Notes under the pieces: generated by a model
What the model was told of the DNA's origin: nothing
The model's input: the letters and a program-made list of their open reading frames with translations, nothing else
The model's database searches: none
In this document: positions 43,301-54,599 of the stretch, piece after piece
Position numbering within the stretch: position 1 is the stretch's first letter
Layout of the letters: the number at the start of each line of letters is the position of its first letter
From: Leuctra nigra
Taxonomy: Eukaryota > Arthropoda > Insecta > Plecoptera > Leuctridae
Assembly: GCA_934045905.1 (NCBI GenBank)
Contig: OW203762.1
Coordinates: 50,989,411 to 51,053,410, forward strand
Reading direction: 5' to 3'
Length of the DNA: 64,000 bases
Made by a program: the position numbers and the translations under genes

Positions 43301-46300
43301 AATAAATGAAGTGTGCCTATATAATTAGGATCCCCCATGAAGTGTATTTGTCAATCAATTTGGGTCAATTCAGCGCAGCCAAGTGTTTTCTAATGTGTCT
43401 GATATGTCTCTGTCGAGTCGTGCGAACCGGTTGGTGGTCAGCTCGCGACTGCACTGGTCACTGGTCAGTCCGCAGCGATCTTCTGTCCTAGATACATCAT
43501 GTGTCCGTCAACTCACGCACCGTAGCTGATGACACAATGCCAGATACTACTAAGTAAGGAACGGTGTTTCGGTACATCTGATATGCTGTAATATTACATG
43601 GAAACAGCGATGATCCATTTATTAAGTAACATATTGTAACATATTCGTCCCTAATCAGCCGCAACATGGCAGCTCTTAGCGCCAGGACTTCATACCTTAC
43701 AATGTTTGACAAGCACACTTCCACTGCGATTAAATCATTTTTAATCCCTCCTCTTTTTTTCTTGTTTAATGCGCTCTATGTGGTCAAACTGCTGAAAGGA
43801 TTAGACTCATATTTTTTACTGAAATGCCACTATATTCTAATATGTCTTGATAGCGGTAGGTCAAACCGATTGGGCAGTTAATGAAAATGACTAAATTGAG
43901 TCTATAAAGCATAAAGCACGAGGATCCACAGTGATGTGTCGAATTCATACCTGGACGAGGCGAGGTGTTTACGACTGCCCCCTCACGGCATTCTTATGAG
44001 ACGGCATTCCGCGCGCTAATGAATGTGTTGGTACATTTCACATTAGTGTGTGCTCATGCAATCTAGTACAAGTTAGAACAAAATTACATGTAAGGTGCGA
44101 TGGAAAACACACTCCAATATGACGAGAAATTATTTTTAATCACACTTCTGGAGTTGTCTTTACCATTCGATAATTATCTTTGAAAATAACCAAGATTTAT
44201 TCAGCCTCTGATTTCATCGTGTTGACGACATTTACCTCTCGTCTTTTATGCAGCGTCACTTTCCGCAATCATCACTAATCAAGGAAATAAACCATCGGCA
44301 CTTCATAAGTCAAAATTTAAATAACTATCCATTGTGTGAAACATAAACCAACATCAGGAATGTCTATATCCTCCCGATATATCCTCCCCATGGCCATCAC
44401 ATCTATGATCTAACCTGACACATTATTTGTGTCGCTGTCAATCCGCAAACCGTCGTATTAATCATCTTTCAACCCATCTCTGTTCACATCGGTACGTAAT
44501 GGGCAAGGAAGCGTTATGGATATGGAAACAGTGAATTACGAGCACAATCCAGCAAATTGTTAGGCCGCGTGCCCATTAGAAGACATGTAAATCCATGCAC
44601 ATGTGACAGTCAGTGCTGCCAATCTACCAATGTCGCGCGGTATCGAGTGATCCTGGACGCACCTGGCCCAGATGGCCTGGCGCTCATCAGAACTAACATT
44701 GCATCAGCCAACATTACATACCGAACCGACATCAGGTAATTTATTAATGAAGTAATGTGCTACAAGTTTCACTTTCTGAATGGTGCTCATCTCTAGCACA
44801 TGGCAAATACCAGCGAAACAATAAGGAGACTATTTCACAATGTATTTCTGGGTCAGTGTGTTTGTAAAATAATTGTTTAATTTCTAATTGACCAAGGTGG
44901 CTTTTCTATCATCTGAGTAATCATGAATCGCATCTGCGAGTGTTATGCAAATGAAGACGGGTAACGCAGCTCGTAAGCAGCTTCACACTTGGCTGCGAGT
45001 CATTGACTGCGCACAAGGACGTCCAGGCCAAGACAATTCAGATCTACTTTCAATGAAACTTAATTGACCAGCGTTTGCCTTGGGGAACAAAATAGTACCT
45101 ACCTACTACAACCAGGGAGAAATACTTCCGTCGATTTCTTTATAAGATGGTAATTAGACGCTTGTCGGAAAGAAATTTGTTTTCATCGAGTCATCCTTGT
45201 GAGCTTGCGCACAGCTTCTGATGGCCGGAGACTTGAACCAAAGACTCAAAGTCATTAAATCAACGTAATCAGGCTCGAGAATCTGAGCACGCGGCGCCTC
45301 CACAAGGAGTAGGACGGCGCCTCCACAAGTAGTAGGACGGCGCCTCCACAAGTAGTAGCTTATCGTATTTGTTGTGCGTACATTTTAGTGAAGAAAGAGC
45401 AGTTTAGAAGATTTAACTCCGATCGACTGGATCACCAGCATCTACTCTTTGTATTTATATTTATTTTTCACGGTTATTGCATTGTCTCCTAATGACAATC
45501 GGTTCAATTTTAAAAGTTGAGTATACAAATTCAAGCCCATATTTTTATGAAAATTTCCATCAAAGTCAACAACCAAATGACATACAAACATAAAATACAT
45601 ATCCACATCAAAGCCATCATGGCAACCAGCCTGACACCGACAGCATTGTCAGCGAACCTACCACTTGCCCTTTTAGAACCAACCAGAGCAGATACGGCAA
45701 TTGAACTCTTCTTCAACAACCTCTCTGAAACTCTCCATCATGGCATACAACTTGAGTCGACTCCGATATGAGACAGTTTTCGCGTGATGTCCGCGGATTT
45801 GCGCCACGTCGAGATCATAGTTCCTCCCCTCGCCGTCGCGTGTGCGGCAATCTCATGTCCGCTCTCACGAGACCTATAGTGATGGATCCACAAACAGACT
45901 CTGTTTCCATCACTCGTCCGTCACGTCTCGTCATAGCGGCTGATTTGTTTGTCAGAGATGAGATGATTGAAGAAATTCCACGAGCGTCAACAACGGCTTA
46001 GCTATGTGGAAAGCCTCAACCTAATTAATAAAAACCCCACCAATCAACAGGTCTGACGTAGAAAACAGTTGCAAAATTCAACCAACTTCTGATGACAAAT
46101 TGAATATTTTTACTATCAAGGCTTACATGGCGCCTGGTTGGTGTTGCTTTTTTGTTACGTGAACGAAAACATCACGCGGATGGGAGCTGTGTTGGGTGAT
46201 TACTGATTAGTTCAGACGATTGGCTGATTGCAATTGGGACACTTTGTCACTGCCGGTCCATTCTTCAATGTCACTTACGTTTATCATTCCACCCCATTTA

Positions 46301-48055
46301 CATACATTACCAGCCGAGACCAAGAATACTCTCGGTTACTTTCGTCCCGATTGACCCAAACCCCCGGGAGATGGTGTCTATTAGTATTCATGGATCAAGT
46401 ATGAAGGTGTATTTAATTACATCACCTGTAATGGCTAATGGTATGTATTTATTTTATAGCTGAGAGAAATGAAGTAACTTAAATAGACGCCGCCCAGGAT
46501 TCACGCTCTTCGCAATCGTGTCTCATTCCGAGTTACAATTATTAATGAATTCAGCATTTCACATACATAATGGCTACATTTTAATTATAAATGTAAACAA
46601 ATGGATTTGCAGTTGGCTAGGCTTTATAGTAATGTACGTACCTACTTTAGAGGATGGCAACAATTGGAAAAACACAACAACCTGTTCAATTACAAATTAC
46701 AGTCGACTGTCGAGTAAGCGAACGATTCAATCTACTTTTTGTCTGCTCTCTCTACTCTAATATTTGAATCGTTTGATCGTTTGAGAGAAGAGAACGAGAC
46801 TCTGTTGCCATCCCGTATTTCATTAAAACAAGCGTAGTAGTTAGTTGATCCAATCAAACTATTGTGTTATAATTATCACATAAGTATTCAGATATGTTTC
46901 GATCTAGAACTCTGTTGTTCAAACTGTGACTGATGTCCACATCTTCCTGTATTGCATCTTTATGTAGCAACCTCATTCAAATAGTTGTGTTAGCTCAAAA
47001 ACACGATCGTAGACAAATATTCTTTGATACTTGATACACTTTGATCCTAGACTTCTTATACTTTGATTTTATGTAATACATCACAGCGTCATCGTGGCGT
47101 TTTCTCGTCTATATCTGACGGAATGGTTCGAATACTGGATGGAGAATCGAATACCTACAGCTATTTCACCTTCTTAAATGGAATATATCGCGTTCAAGCG
47201 GAGTAGATTTGAAAATGCAATAATAAAAGAGATGCGATGTTGGTCCATTTCCGAAGCGAAGCGCTTGCAAGTGCATTCCCAGTCCTTGCCAGTCGTCGTT
47301 TTGTCTCGCGAGTCGAAGGTTGCCGGAGGAAATGAGGTTACAGAGTAGCTACAGATGTCGCCGTGGACTTGAATGAGACAATAATCGAGCGCACCTCTAC
47401 TTGAAAGCTCGATGTTGCATTGTGATGGGGTATTAATGGGACGGTGTATTAATGGGACGGTGTATTAATGGGGCGATGTATTAATGGGACGGTGTATTAA
47501 TGGGACGGTGTATTAATGGGACGGTGTATTAATGGGGCAGTTATTAATGGGACGGTGTATTAGTGGGACTGTGTGGTCACTTTGCAAGAGAAGATGGACT
47601 TCACTCTGGACGTCCCGAGTGATTTTATATTGTGACGGTGTACTAATGGGACGGTGAACTAATGGGACGGTGTACTAATGGGACGATGTATTAATAGGAC
47701 AATGTATTAGACAATGTATTAGTGGGACGGTGTACTAATGGGACGGTGTACTACTAATGGGGCGGTGTACTAATGGGGCGGTGTACTAATGGGACGCTGT
47801 ACTAATGTGACAATGTATTAGTGGGACGGTGTACTAATGGGACGGTGATTGTTGCAGTGGTCAGCAGAGCGGCCGGACTTCACTCTGGACGTCCCGCGAG
47901 CAGAACGCCTCATGCGCAAGATCAAAGCGGCTAAGAAGAGACGCTGCTGGTGTCATTTCATCACCTCCTTCGTCGCTCTCGTCTTCTTCATCGTGTCGGT
48001 CATGGTCGTCAGCATGATGTTGACGAGAGGGCGGAGGCTCTTCGGCTCGCTCTGA
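31350..48055 (+). CDS. Unrecognised Ser-rich protein with C-terminal membrane segment (3 coding exons)
   Basis: Coding exons 31350-31459, 32302-33613 and 47858-48055 join in frame (phases 2 and 0) to about 539 residues. The ATG follows an in-frame TGA inside an exon that begins at 31242 after TTGCAG. The short N-terminus (MLKWFRNKSPHPD...) leads into a Ser/Gly-rich part, a basic KKKK stretch near residue 137, a more ordered-looking block around 186-269 (FYTRLSMPPLP, then ELSNTINLALEGN and LSQTINRKLG), a Ser tract at about 305-385, and an acidic region. The last exon gives a basic RKIKAAKKRRC segment then a hydrophobic helix at about 507-529 and a ten-residue tail, so a tail-anchored or type II membrane protein is likely. 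I do not recognise the family. Exon 2 is far more GC-rich than the flanks. The join across the 14-kb intron rests on matching phase and good splice sites; an extra exon between is possible. Confidence 0.6.
33795..35245 (-). mobile_element. RTE-like LINE, 5'-truncated, antisense in intron
   Basis: The minus-strand frame is open from about 35240 to the stop at 33882 (429 residues from the first Met, about 450 in all). Seen in order: NYRGITIISQAAKIYEKILE, GFRRGRST, FLDLEKAYD, GLKQGSVLSP, the catalytic YADD (about residue 142 from the Met), KYLGSVVTRDG, and LRWFGHMKRM near the end, a pattern known from RTE-type LINEs. The endonuclease and RT N-terminus are missing. A 7-bp-stem hairpin lies directly after the stop (33859-33876), then a short AT-rich 3' UTR. 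No frame breaks, so the insertion looks fairly recent. Confidence 0.85.
35369..35530 (+). mobile_element. tRNA-related SINE-like sequence
   Basis: A B box (GGGTTCGAGCCC) at about 35437 follows GTAGCACGTGGACTGTCACC, which resembles an A-box region and anticodon arm. The head is preceded by four near copies of AGTGCGTA. 3' end not defined. Confidence 0.4.
36843..37762 (+). repeat. RepA dispersed repeat, copy 3
   Basis: Starts AAGCGAGCGTAGCGAGCGTC, has a T-run at about 36898-36923, then four or five degenerate modules (for example ACCGATCAACTTTGCATGG and TCGATCAACTTAAAACTTTG) about 130-150 bp apart, and ends GCTC...GAGC (37720-37723 / 37744-37747), TTTTC, CTAG at 37754-37757. Confidence 0.7.
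38491..38682. repeat. Imperfect 36-bp direct repeat
   Basis: TTGTCTATTCATCCAGATGC at 38491 recurs at 38647 with three mismatches over 36 bp. Origin unknown. Confidence 0.6.
39108..39480 (+). repeat. RepA-related partial copy
   Basis: Begins CGAGCGAAGCAAGCG and has GAGCTGAAATTTTGCATACA and the TTTTGACATAGCTGTCAAAA motif seen in other copies. The 3' hairpin/CTAG end is absent. Confidence 0.5.
39870..40015. promoter_or_regulatory. CpG-rich patch in intron
   Basis: Short CpG-rich block with CACGTGGCC and a GC-box-like GGGGCGGGG. No ORF. Possible alternative promoter or enhancer; evidence is compositional only. Confidence 0.2.
40100..45290 (+). other. Intronic sequence, nothing recognised
   Basis: Part of the 14-kb last intron of the Ser-rich protein gene. 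Short ORFs (for example 44557-44739, which ends at a plausible donor) show no recognisable content. Confidence 0.35.
45293..45360. repeat. 23-bp tandem repeat, 3 copies
   Basis: GGCGCCTCCACAAGTAGTAG repeated three times with one base change in the first copy. Intronic. Confidence 0.85.
45400..47400 (+). other. Intronic sequence, nothing recognised
   Basis: Short ORFs at 45517-46001 are not recognisable. No repeats of note. Confidence 0.35.
47427..47856. repeat. 16-bp minisatellite ending at a splice acceptor
   Basis: More than 20 units of type GTGTAYTAATGGGACG. The first half uses TATTAAT, the second mostly TACTAAT. The array is broken at about 47571-47630 by a degraded copy of the start of the following exon and then runs to within 20 bp of the acceptor AG (47856-47857). 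Confidence 0.9.
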
Positions 48056-48059
48056 CAAG

Positions 48060-48795
48060 GTTGTTCAGTGTTCACAGGACCTCTGACAAGCCTGTTCAGT
48101 GTTCACAGGACCTCTGACAAGCTTGTTCAGAAGTACTGCTAGGACCTCCGGCAAGCTTGTTCAGAAGAAACTGTTCAGGACCTCTGGCAAGCTTGTTCAG
48201 TAGAAACTGTTCAGGACCTCTGGCAAGCTTGTTCAGAAGAAACTGTTCAGGACCTCTGGCAAGCTTGTTCAGAAGAAACTGTTCAGTACATCTGACAAGC
48301 TTGTTCAGTTGAAACTGTTCAGGACCTCTGGCAAGCTTGTTCAGTAGAAACTGTTCAGGACCTCTGGCAAGCTTGTTCAGTTGGAACTGTTCAGGCCCTC
48401 TGACAAGCTTGTTCAGTTGAAACTGTTCAGGACCTCTGGCAAGCTTGTTCAGTTGGAACTGTTCAGGCCCTCTGACAAGATTGTTCAGTTGAAACTGTTC
48501 AGGACCTCTGGCAAGCTTGTTAATATGAAACTGTTCAGGACCTCTGGCAAGCTTGTTCAGTTGGAACTGTTCAGGACCTCTGACAAGATTGTTCAGTTGA
48601 AACTGTTCAGGACCTCTGGCAAGCTTGTTCAGTTGGAACTGTTCAGGCCCTCTGACAAGATTGTTCAGTTGAAACTGTTCAGGACCTCTGGCAAGCTTGT
48701 TCATATGAAACTGTTCAGGACCTCTGGCAAGCTTGTTCAGATGAAACTGTTCAGGACCTCTGGCAAGCTTGTTCAGATGAAACTGTTAATGTCCT
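48060..48795. repeat. 36-bp minisatellite with 180-bp higher-order repeat
   Basis: About 19 units of type AGGACCTCTGGCAAGCTTGT plus TCAGTTGAAACTGTTC, starting right after the stop of the Ser-rich protein gene. The unit is a multiple of three, so long frames stay open on both strands. Positions 48421-48480 and 48601-48660 are identical, showing a five-unit (180-bp) higher-order period. Confidence 0.95.
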
Positions 48796-48939
48796 CTTCA
48801 CAGCGTTCAGTGGAGTCTTGTCTTCTGCACGGAAGAATCCGGAAGAGTCAGAGGTTAACATCCCTGACGTCAGAGTATTGGTGTTGTTCAATATTTAAAC
48901 CCTTCATTCCGTCATTCATGTTCCCTCCACGTTAAAATA

Positions 48940-51000
48940 TTTAGAATCGTTTTGTATTGCAGTTCTTTTTTTAAACAAAAATCAGGACAAATTAAAAATG
49001 TTAGTGTAATCGAATTGAATTTCAGTTTTCATATCAATTTCAGATACAAGCGATAATCTTAGTTGGCAACACCGTTCCAAGGGCGTCAACAGAGGGTGGC
49101 GCTCGCCCCCTTGGCAAAGGTCCAAGCGGCACCCAAGCACCGTTCTACTTTACCAATTAGTAATATATTATCTCTCATTGTGCTTTCATAACAGCCAAAA
49201 CATCAGTCAATCTCAGTTACCATTTTAAAATATTCACTTATATTAAGTTAACAGCTTTAATGTAAACATTGTTTGAGCGGGTTGGTTAAATGGCAAGTTT
49301 TGTCGATATGATATTATTACAATCATAATTTTGGAATTTTCACAAATTATTTTTAATAGATAATTCGTGCTACCCCTTATGTTACGTTCCTCCTTGCATA
49401 TACTCTTTCGAACGACATTGTGTGAAAATGTTCAAAAAACTAAATTAAAAAAAATTAAATTAAATTAATTTTTCGAATTATCAGAATATGACAATAAAGT
49501 TTCTTGATTTCGTTCTTCTACGACGGGGAGATTTCCTTTTTATATTCGAATGAACCAATACGAAAAATACACTTCAAAAAATAAACCTGATGTAGAATAA
49601 TAAAGAGCAGTAACGACATTTAAAATCATCTTGAATCATTATCTCTGCCGCCCACAATTAATATTCGATTTCTACACATGGTGTAAAATGTCAAATGAGC
49701 GAACAACGAATGAATGACATTTGTCTATTTGATGAACATTTGCAATAAATTATGCACACTTCGAATTAGCACTGACTTCTTCTCAATAGTCAATACTATA
49801 CTAATTACCTGGATGACTGTAACTATAATCAATATGTTTTCAATAAGAAAGTGTCTCTTGAAAGTTGTCTAAAGCTCTCCGAGTAAAGAATCCTGGTTGT
49901 GCTATTTCCTCCTGTAGCCAGAACTATTTCATATCGATCATGGGATGAGACGTGAGATCCCACAGGAGCAACAGGGAATACAGGAGCACGTGATCAAGGT
50001 ATCCGGGTTCGCATCCCCGGAGGCATACTTCACTCGGTTCGTAGGGTCGCTTTTCATTCAATATATATAGGATAGCTGTGATGCTGATGGAGCACAGTAC
50101 GAGGCCAGCCAACCAATGGGAGAGAAGATTTTGTAGCTCGTTTTCTAGGGATATGTGCAATGCATTGCCAATTATTCTTGTTGATAATTATGTAATTTTA
50201 TTTTAACTCATGTACTTATATTATTTACTTAAATCCTATTATCAATATATCTAGCTGACAAGATATGTGTCATATTTTAAATATAATTCTCATTGTGATA
50301 ATCAAATAATTGATTTTTTGTGATTTTGTATAAATGTATAGATATTATTATTATTATAGATGTATTCCTATTTTTATTTTAATCTCGTATGTGATGAAAT
50401 AAAGAAATATAAAGTATAGTGAAATTACTCATGTGTCCCAAAACCTCTAGTATGTCAAAGAAGGGTCTGGATATTGTAGTTTGCGATAACATCACCATTA
50501 TGTCCGGCTGTTGGGAGCTTTGTATTATTTACGAAAGCGTTGCAGTCGAGTGCATCGGCGAACGTTCTCCGGCCACGGTCGCAATGCAGCGTGGAATAAT
50601 TATTAAATCATTATTATATCATAGAATGTTTGGTAAGTTTCTAACCTAATTCACACAACTAACTTCTGCTGATTATCTAGTGGTAAATAATGTAAGTTTC
50701 TAGATTTTCGAGGTCGAACACTTGAAAACATAATGCTGTTTGCGCGATCATATTTACATGGTTGGCTGCCGAATCGGCAACAAATCTTCTATTTTGCTGA
50801 AAATTATGAAAATCGCAGATCATATTTGTATCTTTTCTGTTATTTGCTATGATTTTGAACCTTCAATCAGTTTTATTTCATTTTGTCGTGAAATACAGAG
50901 ACCAGGCAGAGATCCAGTTTAAATAATTGGAGAAAATGTAATGGAACGTTTTGTCAAAACCAGATGAATAAAGGATGATTAAGGTAAGTTGCTTCACTGT
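48940..51000. other. Intergenic; possible polyadenylation sites
   Basis: AT-rich. AATAAA at 49493-49498 or 50398-50403 may end the Ser-rich protein transcript. A tRNA-like B box (GGGTTCGCATCCC) near 50005-50020 hints at a SINE remnant. Nothing else recognised. Confidence 0.3.
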
Positions 51001-51022
51001 GGAAGGACCAAGAAGGATGTCA

Positions 51023-51204
51023 ACGGAGCAAGTTGGCTCAGGCGGTTTGCTCTGGACTTGCACTCCGAGGTCTGGGATTCGATTCCCATGACCTCCTCGC
51101 CGATTCTTCCTCGCCGAGGGTTAGAGAAATCACTTGCATTAAAAATCATTCCGTCGCTATTAGTTGTAAAACTGAACGACGTTAAATAACACCTATAAAA
51201 AGAA
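51023..51204 (+). mobile_element. tRNA-derived SINE, family S1, copy 2
   Basis: The head GGAGCAAGTTGGCTCAGGC, GGACTTGCA anticodon-like loop and B box GATTCGATTCC match the copy at 16653. The 3' end GACGTTAAATAACACCTATA plus A-rich tail corresponds to the other copy's end. The body is shorter and lacks the 17-bp repeats. Confidence 0.7.
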
Positions 51205-51679
51205 CATCCCATTTAAAAGGGGCTTGTGTATGTGGGGTTTAAATGTTTCATAAATAAAACATTTCTGTTGATCAACTTTAGAAAAATTATACGGAACAAT
51301 ATTAGGAATATTTAGGAAATTATAATGAAATTGAAAATACTATACAAATAGTAAAATTCTATGATAATTACTATTCTTTACTATCGGGGCACACTTTATT
51401 TTTAAAGTACCTTTCCAAAATTACATCGGCAAGGCATTAAAAGCTCAACAATTTATCGGCCAAAAATTTAAAAAATATACAAATAAATACCTATCAATAT
51501 CATTGTCATGCATTTTATATGATAGTGATTTGGGACAACAAAAGAACTTTTATGATCTGTAGAGTGAATTTAAAAAAGCGCTACAATTTATACAGTATAT
51601 TGGGAATAGCTTATAAGAATTGTATAGTAAATTGAGAAAAATGTAAAATGTATACAATTATTTTTCATACGGGATGACT

Positions 51680-54568
51680 TAGATAAGATAAGATAAGATA
51701 AGATAATTCTTTATTTGACAATGACAATTTTGACAATTTGACAAATGAGTATACAAACATCAAACATCATTGTGCAAAATGGCGGGGTTCGTAAATATTT
51801 ACGGTCTTCCACCCAAACCATTCTAAAACTAGGGAACTATGAGCTAGAGAGTATAAACTTTATTTAGGTAGCCTAAAATATTATGTGATTTATTATTAAT
51901 TATAATATAACTAACCTAAATGTTTTAGTTAACTAACATTTTCTAACTGAAGTTAGAATCAAGGGTTGACATTGGATTCATGAATAAATTCATCAATGCT
52001 GTATAAAGGATGGTTAATTAAGTAGGATCGTAGGGAGGAGCAGAATGAGTGGTAGGAAGGGGCTTCTCTGATTCGGGCAGGAACTCGATTGTAGATTGCA
52101 GAGCAGAGGTATTGGGGGCTTTTCTGAAAAAGTGCCCGTGAGTGTGTTGAAATATGAATATCATTAGTCGTACGTGTACTATGTGTGTGCACTGAAGAGT
52201 TTCGCTGGAAGAGCTCGGGATTAGAGTGTGCAAAGGAAGCGGCAATGAGAATAAGAGTGGAAGGTAGTGTTAATATTTTTAGAGTGGTGAAGTGAGGCTT
52301 GCATGATGTTCTTCGTGCTATGCCGGCCAGTATGCGAACTGCACGCTTTTGGAGAATGAAGATTCTTTTAGCGGCGGTGCTAGCACCCCAAAAAAGGAGA
52401 CCATATGACAGGTGTGAATGAATGCAAGCATGATATATGAGTTTAAGCGATTCTGGACTTACTGTGAGTTTCAATCTACGAAGAAGGTAGCATCCACTTA
52501 ATATTTTAGAAGAGATAGTGTGTACATGCTTGGTCCAACTAAGATTATCAGTAAGGTGGAGCCCTAGGAATTTTGTCGAAGAACTCTGCAGAATGCTGGT
52601 TCTGTTCATGTGAATAAGAGGACTTGAGTCAGGGATAGAATGGTTATTGCGGAATTCGAGAAAGACAGTTTTGGTTGGCTGAAGGGAAAGTTGATTAACT
52701 ACGCAATAGGAAGACATTAGCTCAGCTTGTTCTGTGGCTGTTTTGGACAGGGAGGCCAAGTCTTTGGTTGTAGTTAAAAGGTGACTGGTGTCGTCTGCAT
52801 AGATTGTGACTGTACCTTCATTGAAATGAAGGGGTAAATCGTTGATATATAAGATAAAGAGAAGCGGGCCTAGAATTGATCCTTGTGGGACGCCTCTAGT
52901 GATATACTGTGGGCTTGACAAGGTTGAGTTAGGATTGTTTGGATTACTCGAACGAATTGAGACTCTTTGTGTACGATCCTTAAGAAAAGAGGTTATGAGG
53001 TCATGTGCTAAACCGCGAATGCCATAGGAATAGAGTTTGGAAAGAAGATGTGGGTGGTAAAGAGTATCGAAGGCTTTTGAGAGATCGTAAAAAAGTCCTA
53101 TCACTTTATCACTCCTGTCTAAGGCTGAGTAAAGTGGAGAGAGAAAAGAAAATATTGCCGAGGAAGTGGACCGGTTCCTTCGAAATCCGTGTTGGGAACT
53201 TGTAAGAATGTTATTTTCAGTTAAATAGGAGTAGAAGCGATTGTAGATAGCTTTTTCAAAAAATTTTGAAAATGCTGGGAGTAGGGATATTGGCCTATAG
53301 TTATTCACGTCAAGTTTGGAGCCTTTCTTGTAAATTGGTATAATTTTTGACTCCTTGAGTTTCTGAGGGAAAATACCTGACGAGAATGATTCATTAATGA
53401 TATGCGATAGTGGACTTGCGATGTACTTAATGGTTTGTTTAACCAGAGTACCTGGAATGTCATCCAAGCCACTAGAAGCCTTTGAGGAAATTTTGGTTAT
53501 CAATATAATTATCTCGCTGGGCGTTGTTGGGGTTAGGAACACAGATTTGTCTGGTGCATTGTTTTCGAGAAGGATAGGCAAGAGGTTAAAGTCAGTGTTT
53601 GTCCTCGGTTGGATTATGTTGGACGAGTTGACGAAGAAGGAGTTAAAGTGCTCTGAGAGAAGATTAGAATCACTTACTTTTTTATCATTAATAGTGATTT
53701 CAAGATCATTAATAGGAAGGGGTGCAGTGGTTTGATTTTTGATCAGTTGCCATGCTGTTTTGGGCTTATTGGATGAAAGTTCGAGTATGTGATCTGAGTG
53801 ATGACGTTTGGCAAGTCGTATGGCTCGAGTGTGCACATTCTTACTTGCGATGTAAGTTGATTTAGTTTCACGATTTGAAGGGTCGCGTTTGTATTTTTTA
53901 TTAAGTCTACGCAGGTTCTTTGCAGAATCACGGATCTCTGAAGTGATCCATGTATTTTTCTTGCGAATTTTGACTCGATGAAAAGGGAAAGCAGCGTGAA
54001 AATGAAGGAGATAAGTATTTAGAAAATTACTGTACATTTCGTCTGCGCCTTGGGATAAGTATGTAGACGCCCATTCTTCCTCGCTCAAGAGAGAACAGAA
54101 ATGTTCTAAGTTAGTATTGTTAAATATACGTTTGGTTACATATTTGTTTTGAGGCTGCGACTGTGCTGTGATTTTAATTGTTATGGCCATATGATCAGAT
54201 AGGTTAGGATCAGTCGTTGAGGCTGATATAGAACTTAAATCAACAGTGGTGAAGATGTTGTCTATCTGAGTGCTGGAGTGGCTGGTTATTCTAGTCGGAG
54301 TGTTGATTGTCTGATATAGGTTGTAGGAGTGAAGAGTATCTAAGAGTGTTATCATGTCATTGGAGGGAACTAGAAAATTAACATTGAAGTCTCCGCAGAC
54401 GAATAAGTCCGATTTCGGGTAAGAGGATAATAGGTGTTGTAGGAGATTGTCTAGTTGTTCAATGAACGAGGAAAAGTCTCCCGTGGGTGAACGGTAAATT
54501 GAGATGACTAAGTAGGGGGGCTGGTTAGGGAGAGTCCAAATGATGCCTGTACATTCAAAGGTTTTTTC
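51680..54568 (-). mobile_element. Non-LTR retrotransposon, 5'-truncated, long open ORF2
   Basis: The minus-strand frame is open for 870 codons from about 54568 to the stop at 51959. It starts inside the AP-type endonuclease (IYRSPTGDF, VCGDFNVNF, TRITSHSSTQIDNIF, SDHMAI), then the reverse transcriptase (counting from the Met at 54355: IIPIYKKGSK about 338, NNYRPISLL about 351, GFRRNRSTSSA 390, GLFYDLSKAFDTL 420, GVPQGSILGPLLF 488, catalytic YADD at 519-522), and a C-terminal region to residue 798. The 3' UTR ends in a pentamer tail (GATAA on plus, 51680-51706). The domain set fits the Jockey/CR1 group. The N-terminal half of the endonuclease and ORF1 are missing, so the copy is not autonomous. 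Insertion duplication not found. Confidence 0.88.
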
Positions 54569-54599
54569 CTAACTTCCTAAGGCATACCTAATTTATTTA

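Noticed and set aside
45517..46001. Two adjacent ORFs that could be an exon of the Ser-rich gene
   Set aside because: No acceptor/donor pair in matching phase and no recognisable sequence.
48096..48704. 202-codon minus-strand frame of 12-residue repeats
   Set aside because: It is the antisense reading of the 36-bp minisatellite; any unit divisible by three gives such frames on both strands.
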